Shown here in pieces: positions 59,194-64,000 of a stretch of 64,000 nucleotides of DNA (positions within the stretch are counted from its first letter, which is position 1; every line of letters starts with the position of its first letter). The DNA lies in assembly GCA_022340185.1 (NCBI GenBank), contig JAJDOK010000071.1:1-64000 (forward strand), read 5' to 3'. The notes below the pieces were generated by a model. It searched no databases, had not been told where the DNA came from, and saw only the letters and a program-made list of their open reading frames with translations. The translations under genes were made by a program, and so were the position numbers. This DNA comes from Salaquimonas sp. (GTDB lineage Bacteria; Pseudomonadota; Alphaproteobacteria; Rhizobiales; Rhizobiaceae).

Positions 59194-60024
59194 TCACGCC
59201 GCGTCCCATTCCGGCGAGAAATCAAAGTCGCAGATGCGGTGGCCTTGCGATGTCAGGCGGGATATCGCCGCCATTTCATCGGCCGACAATGCGAAATCGA
59301 AAACATCGAGGTTCTCCTTCAGCCTCTGCGGCTTCGAGGTGCGCGGAATGGCACCCACACCATGCTGCTGCACGTGCCAGCGCAAAACGATCTGCGCTGG
59401 TGTGCGGCCGTACGCTTGCGCCGCCTCGCGTATCGCCGATTCGCCGAACAGGTTTCCGCCGCGCCCGAGCGGACAATAGGAAATGAACGCCATACCATGG
59501 CGCCGGCAGGAAGCGAGCACTTTGTCCTGGTTGAGATAAGGGTGGTATTCGACCTGGTTGCAGGTAAGCTTGCGCTCCGACAGCGCCACTGCCTCGTCCA
59601 GCAATCCGGTCGTGAAATTGGCGACGCCGATATGCCGCGTCATGCCTCTGGCAGCCACCTCGTTCAGCGCAGCGATCGATTCGCCAAGCGGCACCGTTTT
59701 CGACGGCCAGTGGATCAGCAGCAGATCGACACGATCGAGACCAAGCCGTTTGAGCGAAGCCTCCGCCGTGCGCTGCAAATCGCCTGCGGCGATATCGCTG
59801 GGCCAAACCTTGGTCGTGACAAAGAGTTCGTCGCGCGGCAGACCGCTGGCGCGAATACCCTCGCCGACCTCCTTTTCGTTATCGTACATCGCCGCCGTGT
59901 CGATATGCCGATAACCGGCGTCGATTGCCGTCGTCACCAGTTCGGTGCATTGGTGCCCCTTCAGCGTCCAGGTACCAAGTCCGATCGCCGGCATATTCGC
60001 GCCATTGGCGTTAAGCGTGTGCAT
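59194..60024 (-). CDS. Aldo/keto reductase
   Basis: A 276-residue NADPH-dependent oxidoreductase of the AKR superfamily. The fold and tetrad are seen in AGYRHIDTAAMYDNE (Asp, Tyr), VTTKVW (Lys) and LLIHWPSKT (His), with IPRTSKPQRLKENL for the cofactor. The ATG at 60024 has GGAAG upstream. It resembles 2,5-diketo-D-gluconate reductase-like enzymes, but the substrate is open. Confidence 0.92.
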   Translation of the reverse strand: MHTLNANGANMPAIGLGTWTLKGHQCTELVTTAIDAGYRHIDTAAMYDNEKEVGEGIRASGLPRDELFVTTKVWPSDIAAGDLQRTAEASLKRLGLDRVDLLLIHWPSKTVPLGESIAALNEVAARGMTRHIGVANFTTGLLDEAVALSERKLTCNQVEYHPYLNQDKVLASCRRHGMAFISYCPLGRGGNLFGESAIREAAQAYGRTPAQIVLRWHVQQHGVGAIPRTSKPQRLKENLDVFDFALSADEMAAISRLTSQGHRICDFDFSPEWDAA

Positions 60025-60073
60025 GTTCCGCTTCCCGATTTGCCGCAAACCTGCGCCGTGCTACAGCCCGCGC

Positions 60074-60847
60074 ATGACAAGGTCAAACGACTCGGCATAT
60101 GGCGGTGGACGTATTGCGCTCGTCGATCTGGCGCGCGGGGTGGCGCTCATTGCCATGACCGCCTTCCATTTTACCTGGGACCTCGAAATGTTCGGCATCG
60201 CCCCGCGGGACTTCATGGCGTCGACCGGCATGATCGTCTCGGCGCGCTTGATCGCCGGCAGCTTCCTGTTCCTGGTCGGCTTCAGCCTGTTTCTGGCCCA
60301 TGGCCGCGCTGTCGCCGAAGGCGGGTCGATTCGCTGGCGCCCGTTTTTCAAACGCCTGGCGCAGATCCTGGCCGCCGCCGCGCTCATCACGATTGCGACC
60401 TGGTATGCCACGCCGCAGGCCTTCATCTTTTTCGGTATCCTGCATGCGATCGCACTCGGCAGCATGCTGGCGCTCGCCTTCCTGTACCTGCCCTGGTGGC
60501 TGACGGCCGTCGCCGGGCTTGCCGTGCTCACCCTGCGCGACACGCTGAGGACCGAAGTCCTCGACGCGCCGATCTGGTGGTGGAGCGGGTTGTCGAGGAT
60601 CACTCCTTTATCGAACGACTATGTCCCGGTCTTTCCGTTCTTCGGCTTGATCCTGCTGGGCGTTGCTGCTGGGGGATTTGCCTGGCGTCACGGACTACTG
60701 GCCAGCCTAGCCAGGCCGCGTCTGGACAACGCGCCCGCTCGCCTGCTGCGCTTCATCGGCCGTCACAGCCTGATCTATTATCTGGCGCACCAGCCGGTGA
60801 TGCTGGCCATTCTCTATTCGGTGCTGTGGGTCACCGGGTATATTTGA
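60074..60847 (+). CDS. DUF1624 (heparan-alpha-glucosaminide acetyltransferase-like) membrane protein
   Basis: From the ATG at 60074 the protein has 257 residues and seven or eight helices. RIALVDLARGVALIAMTAFHFTWDLEMFG and the final IGRHSLIYYLAHQPVM are diagnostic of the DUF1624/HGSNAT-like family. The family moves acyl groups across membranes in eukaryotes; the bacterial role is unknown. It overlaps the end of the convergent GNAT gene by 17 bases and starts just past the aldo/keto reductase. Confidence 0.88.
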   Translation: MTRSNDSAYGGGRIALVDLARGVALIAMTAFHFTWDLEMFGIAPRDFMASTGMIVSARLIAGSFLFLVGFSLFLAHGRAVAEGGSIRWRPFFKRLAQILAAAALITIATWYATPQAFIFFGILHAIALGSMLALAFLYLPWWLTAVAGLAVLTLRDTLRTEVLDAPIWWWSGLSRITPLSNDYVPVFPFFGLILLGVAAGGFAWRHGLLASLARPRLDNAPARLLRFIGRHSLIYYLAHQPVMLAILYSVLWVTGYI

Positions 60848-61271
60848 TGAAGGGCGTCAGATTGGCCACGTCGTCGTAGAGACGGCGGGCGGTCTTGTTG
60901 AATTCCTGCGTCAGCCAGTAGACCTGCCCTGCCCCGTGCTTGTCGGCCTTCTCGTAGACCGCTTCGATCAGCTTGCGTCCGACACCTTTGCCACGCGCCT
61001 CGGGCGCGGTGAACAGGTCGTTGAGATAGCAGCGCGGTTCGTCCGACCATGTGGTCAGATGGTAGAGATAATGCGCCAGCCCAACGAGTTCTCCATCCTC
61101 GCCGACCGCTACCAGCGCATAGGGACCGTCGCCCCTGGCGTTCATCAGCCGTTGCCACAGCGCATCCGTTCCGGCACTGAGGTCCGCTTCATAGAACGCT
61201 TGATAGCCGCGCCAAAGGTTTTCCCACTGCCTGCGGTCATCGGGTTCGGCGAAACGGATGTGAATGGACAT
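60831..61271 (-). CDS. GNAT family N-acetyltransferase
   Basis: A 146-residue single-domain GNAT protein. The acetyl-CoA loop reads LFTAPEARGKGVGRKLI (RxxGxG), preceded by a beta-strand LVGLAHYLYH and followed by YWLTQEFNKTARRLYDD. The acceptor is unknown. It ends 17 bases inside the DUF1624 gene on the opposite strand. Confidence 0.92.
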   Translation of the reverse strand: MSIHIRFAEPDDRRQWENLWRGYQAFYEADLSAGTDALWQRLMNARGDGPYALVAVGEDGELVGLAHYLYHLTTWSDEPRCYLNDLFTAPEARGKGVGRKLIEAVYEKADKHGAGQVYWLTQEFNKTARRLYDDVANLTPFIKYTR

Positions 61272-61360
61272 TGTCGTCCTGCTCCCTGATAATTGCGAAA
61301 CGAACCACTACGGTTCAGGGGACATTAAGGCAACCTCGGGTTGCCGGGGACGGACGTGCG

Positions 61361-61837
61361 ATGACACCGCATGACGACAGACCGAATGTGATTCCGTGGC
61401 CGCCGATCATTTTCGTGGTGGCGCTGGCGGGCGGGTTTGCGATGGACTACATCTGGCCCATGCCATGGCCTGTCGGCATGGTGCACGACGTCCTGCAGGC
61501 AGGCGGGCTGCTTCTGGCCATGGCCGCGGCGGTGCTCTATGTCACCGCGCTGCGCGAATTGTGGCTAGCGGGCACCGCCATCCTGCCGCACCAGCAGGCT
61601 AGCCATCTGGTTACCGGCGGCCCGTTCAAGCTGACCCGCAATCCCATCTATCTCGGCAATTTCCTGCTGTTGATGGCCTTCGGCCTGGCGCTCGGCAATC
61701 TGTGGATGTTCATCGCCGCATTGTCGTCGGCCTATGCCGAACAGAAGCTCGGCATCGAACGCGAAGAGGCCCATCTGGAGCACCGCTTCGGCCGCGCCTG
61801 GCGCGATTACAGGAAAAGGGTGCGCCGCTGGGTGTGA
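61361..61837 (+). CDS. Isoprenylcysteine methyltransferase-like membrane protein
   Basis: From the ATG at 61361 the protein has 158 residues with four hydrophobic segments and the SAM-binding motif VTGGPFKLTRNPIYLGNF of the ICMT/PEMT fold (GPFxxxRNPxYLG). Bacterial members probably methylate lipids or small molecules; true prenyl-cysteine substrates are unlikely. The track ORF adds a 30-residue leader. It is a single gene. Confidence 0.88.
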   Translation: MTPHDDRPNVIPWPPIIFVVALAGGFAMDYIWPMPWPVGMVHDVLQAGGLLLAMAAAVLYVTALRELWLAGTAILPHQQASHLVTGGPFKLTRNPIYLGNFLLLMAFGLALGNLWMFIAALSSAYAEQKLGIEREEAHLEHRFGRAWRDYRKRVRRWV

Positions 61838-62008
61838 CGGCACCAGGGAAAAACACTGAATCTAGTGCCGAGCGGGTGAAGAGCCCGCCGGCCAATTCCG
61901 ACCACTTGGCAGGCCGCGCCAGCAACAAGAGGCGTTGAGGGTCGTAGACCCGATCGGGACTTAGAGATGTCCCGAGCGTAGCGAGGAATGGCTGTGAGAA
62001 AATAAAAA

Positions 62009-62413
62009 TCAACGTCCTACGCCCAACTCTGCGAGCCGGGCAAGGCTCGCCTCTTCCGCCTGGTCGAGTTCGCGCAGCGTCTCCTCGATGTCGCGGCGCT
62101 TCTGTTCCAGTTCGCCGCGCTTTTCGTTGACCCGCTGGATCAGGAGCCTGAGCTGGCCCTCTTCGCCCGGCGGCTCCTTGTACATGTTGAGGATTTCGCG
62201 AATTTCCGCGATCGAGAAACCGAGCCGCTTGCCGCGCAGGATGAAGGACAAGAGCCTGCGGTCGGTGGGCCGGAATAGCCGCGTGCGCCCACGCCTGAGC
62301 GGCTTGATCAGCCCCTCATCCTCATAAAAGCGGATGGTTCGCGTCGAAACGCCGAATTCGCGCGTCAGCTCGGTGATCGTGAAATATTCGCCGAGTTCCG
62401 ATTTTGCCGCCAT
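62009..62413 (-). CDS. MerR family regulator, LiuR-like
   Basis: The 134-residue protein has the MerR helix-turn-helix and wing (YFTITELTREFGVSTRTIRFYEDEGLIKPLRRGRTRLFRPTDRR) and the long C-terminal helix (LNMYKEPPGEEGQLRLLIQRV) of the subgroup that includes LiuR, the regulator of branched-chain amino acid catabolism. The usual ivd/liu genes are not in the window. It stands alone; a TTACGTAA palindrome lies about 76 bases upstream. Confidence 0.88.
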   Translation of the reverse strand: MAAKSELGEYFTITELTREFGVSTRTIRFYEDEGLIKPLRRGRTRLFRPTDRRLLSFILRGKRLGFSIAEIREILNMYKEPPGEEGQLRLLIQRVNEKRGELEQKRRDIEETLRELDQAEEASLARLAELGVGR

Positions 62414-62488
62414 GTGCCCCGACTTTGTATGATTTGTACGGCCCGGCGTTCTCGCGCACCGGATATGTCCAATTTGTGTGACCGGTTC

Positions 62489-62503
62489 TTACGTAAAAGT
62501 CAA
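62489..62503 (-). promoter_or_regulatory. Candidate MerR operator/promoter
   Basis: TTACGTAA (62489-62496), a perfect palindrome, is joined on the minus strand to TTGACT (62498-62503), a good -35 hexamer. LiuR-type sites contain a similar TTTACGTAAA core. No clear -10 was found. Confidence 0.35.
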
Positions 62504-62631
62504 TCAGCGCCGAAGCTGGCCTTCCCGCCGGTTTGCGCATAACCGACCACAAGATATGATCGAAAGGGATTCGGCCGGTTCGGATCCGATTCCGAACCGC
62601 TGCCGGATCGCCTGCCTACCGGAGAGTCTTC

Positions 62632-63054
62632 ATGTCGTTTTTCCGTGCAATCTTTTCTGCAATCCGCAACTATTTCAACATCTCAGGCCGCTCCAATCGC
62701 CGCGAATTCTGGTACTGGCTGGGCTTCGTCGTTCTTGCTTATCTGCTGTTGAGATATTTCGAGGTCAATTATCTTGCGATATGGGCGGGATACCTTCCCT
62801 ACGAGGAACCGGATCAATTTCCAGCCTGGTTGATTGGAATGTATCCGGCCCTGTCGGACGAAGTGCCCTGGATGCCGGATTTCCTGTCCTGGATTTCGTC
62901 GGCCTGGCTTGTCTTTTGTATCATCCCGACCCTTACTCTGATCGTCCGCCGCGTGCACGACCACGACAGGCCGGGCTGGATGGCGCTCACGATCGTGCCG
63001 CTCGTGTGGTGGCTTGTCGCCAAGGGAACGAAAGGTCCGAACCGTTACGGCTGA
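62632..63054 (+). CDS. DUF805 membrane protein
   Basis: A 140-residue protein with FNISGRSNRREFWYW and RRVHDHDRPGWMALT, the two blocks that mark DUF805, and three or four helices between and after. GGAGAG precedes the ATG. Function is unknown. It is divergent from the MerR gene. Confidence 0.94.
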   Translation: MSFFRAIFSAIRNYFNISGRSNRREFWYWLGFVVLAYLLLRYFEVNYLAIWAGYLPYEEPDQFPAWLIGMYPALSDEVPWMPDFLSWISSAWLVFCIIPTLTLIVRRVHDHDRPGWMALTIVPLVWWLVAKGTKGPNRYG

Positions 63055-63195
63055 AATGGAATTATGAAAATGTTAGCCATGATTTGATCGAAGTCAGTGC
63101 GCCGCCACATTTTCTCCGTTTTACTGCTCCTTAACGCTATGAAATACATAATCGCGTTCTCGGGTAAGACGCGAAGCCGAAACGGGACACGGCAT

Positions 63196-63840
63196 ATGGT
63201 TCTCAGGAAGTTATGTGGCGCCGCAGCGATGGTTGCGGCAATGTGGGCGTCGGTCGCCAATGCGCAGCCGGCAAGTTATGTTCAGTCGAAGACCTATCTG
63301 ATCAATGGCCTGGCGAGCGCCGTGCCGTTTATCGGATACGGCTTCACCAATCTTCAGAAGAAGATTCCGGGCGCCGAACTCTATTCCTATATCAGCCCGG
63401 TTGAGGGTTCGATGGTGATCGAACCGAAGATCATGGCCGATATCCGTCGCCAGTACCGTGCAAATCCGGACATCGAGATCAACCTGATCGGCATCTCCTA
63501 CGGCGCCAATCTGATCACGCGCATGGTCCAGCAGCTTGACAAGGAAGGCATTCCGGTCAGCTATCTGGGCGTGCTCGACGGTCTGCCGCTCGCCAAGGTG
63601 ACGCCGAATGTGCGCCGGGTCGACAATTTCATCTGCAACTTCCCCGGCTGCCTGCGCGACAAGGTCCGCCTGACGCGCGGCAACGACAACACCATCCAGG
63701 CCAATTTCAACTACAACACCTCGCACATCGCGCTCGGCAACAATGAAGAGGTGCACACCCGCATCCTGCACCAGATCGCGAGCTATCCGCTGAATGTCGC
63801 CGGCGATCTCGACTACGCCTATACGGCGAGCACCCAGTAG
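63196..63840 (+). CDS. Exported alpha/beta-hydrolase-like protein of unknown function
   Basis: From the ATG at 63196 the 214-residue protein has a signal peptide (LCGAAAMVAAMWASVANAQ). The mature part has INLIGISYGANLITRM, a GxSxG elbow, and a strand-rich start (KTYLINGLASAVPFIGYGF). No complete triad is certain, though a late histidine (TSHIALGNNEEVHTRIL) could serve. I do not recognise a named family. A terminator follows 34 bases after the stop. Confidence 0.78.
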   Translation: MVLRKLCGAAAMVAAMWASVANAQPASYVQSKTYLINGLASAVPFIGYGFTNLQKKIPGAELYSYISPVEGSMVIEPKIMADIRRQYRANPDIEINLIGISYGANLITRMVQQLDKEGIPVSYLGVLDGLPLAKVTPNVRRVDNFICNFPGCLRDKVRLTRGNDNTIQANFNYNTSHIALGNNEEVHTRILHQIASYPLNVAGDLDYAYTASTQ

Positions 63841-63873
63841 CGCGGAACTTCACTGCATTTCGCAATTTCGATC

Positions 63874-63899
63874 AGCCCGGCTCTTGCAGCCGGGCTTTT
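63874..63899 (+). terminator. Rho-independent terminator
   Basis: AGCCCGGCT-CTTGC-AGCCGGGCT has a nine-base perfect stem, followed by TTTT. It may serve both the exported hydrolase-like gene and, on the other strand, mgtE, whose stop is four bases away. Confidence 0.85.
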
Positions 63900-63903
63900 C
63901 GTT

Positions 63904-64000
63904 TCAAGCCAGCTTGAACCACCAGGCCGCCAGGCCGAGAAAGGCGAAGAAGCCGACCACGTCGGTGACGGTCGTCACGAACACGCTGGAAGCCACCGCC
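63904..64000 (-). CDS. mgtE: Magnesium transporter MgtE, C-terminal end
   Basis: On the minus strand the last 32 codons read ASSVFVTTVTDVVGFFAFLG then LAAWWFKLA and stop. This matches the final membrane helix of MgtE, where VTTxTDxxGFxxFLGLA is the conserved end. The rest of the gene lies beyond the window. It is too short for the ORF track. Confidence 0.85.
   Translation of the reverse strand, partial: AVASSVFVTTVTDVVGFFAFLGLAAWWFKLA

Overview
The window is about 62-65% GC, gene-dense chromosomal DNA from an alphaproteobacterium, most likely of the order Hyphomicrobiales (Rhizobiales). The clues are a MipZ division ATPase, the PleD/DivK cell-cycle pair, an EipB (DUF1849) envelope protein, a class II DAHP synthase, a dihydroorotase-like PyrC' fused in operon to pyrB, and the run pyrB-pyrC'-plsY-dprA-topA-rnr-DUF983-NUDIX-MFS-rpmG-(pleD-divK)-DUF3572-dinB. 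I cannot name the genus from sequence alone. I found no rRNA, tRNA, CRISPR array, insertion sequence, prophage or integrase; codon use looks uniform and nothing points to recent transfer.

Layout. 1-7.4 kb: the start of a GFA-family gene, a small Met-rich exported protein, aroG, a gamma-glutamylcyclotransferase, a hydrolase, then gor-DUF2059-rpiA with divergent gph. 7.4-11.2 kb: a membrane GGDEF-EAL protein, a hydrolase and a divergent MarR regulator. 11.4-16.1 kb: molybdenum-cofactor genes moaA, mobA and mobB with two transporters between them. 16.2-26.8 kb: lipid acyltransferase, methyltransferase, UPF0173 hydrolase, ruvX, an OmpA-like protein, an exported caspase-WD40 protein, an AEC transporter, a class III cyclase with TPR region and a sulfotransferase-like protein. 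26.9-33.1 kb: aidB-like acyl-CoA dehydrogenase, then pyrB-pyrC'-plsY-dprA. 33.4-45.1 kb: topA-rnr-DUF983-NUDIX, MFS, rpmG, pleD/divK, DUF3572-dinB. 45.1-53.5 kb: eipB, GDPD, a FemAB/GNAT-like protein, HIT protein, an unrecognised acidic protein, clpS-clpA and a phasin. 53.5-64 kb: a D,D-carboxypeptidase with SPOR domain, a VWA/DnaJ pair, mipZ, DUF1489, rhodanese, an aldo/keto reductase, membrane proteins, GNAT, a MerR regulator, DUF805, an exported GxSxG protein and the 3' end of mgtE.

How the parts work together. Several clusters serve single processes: pyrimidine synthesis (pyrB plus a pyrC' that has lost its zinc ligands), Mo-cofactor maturation, N-end-rule proteolysis (ClpS adaptor with ClpA unfoldase), cell-cycle signalling through c-di-GMP (PleD/DivK, plus a second GGDEF-EAL protein), division-site placement (MipZ), envelope integrity (EipB, carboxypeptidase, OmpA-like) and carbon storage (phasin). 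The best regulatory signal is at the phasin gene: two copies of TGCGCTGCACA, one exactly filling the space between a TTGACA and a TATTTA hexamer, as expected for a PhaR-type repressor site.

I do not see a clearly new multi-gene system. The loci most worth a second look are the exported caspase-WD40 protein beside a proline-rich OmpA-like protein, the membrane DnaJ/VWA pair, the split I-site in the GGDEF-EAL protein, the tandem-repeat insertion in the MobA signature, the N-terminally extended ClpS and the phasin operator. Long ORFs antisense to real genes are common in the track and were left out.
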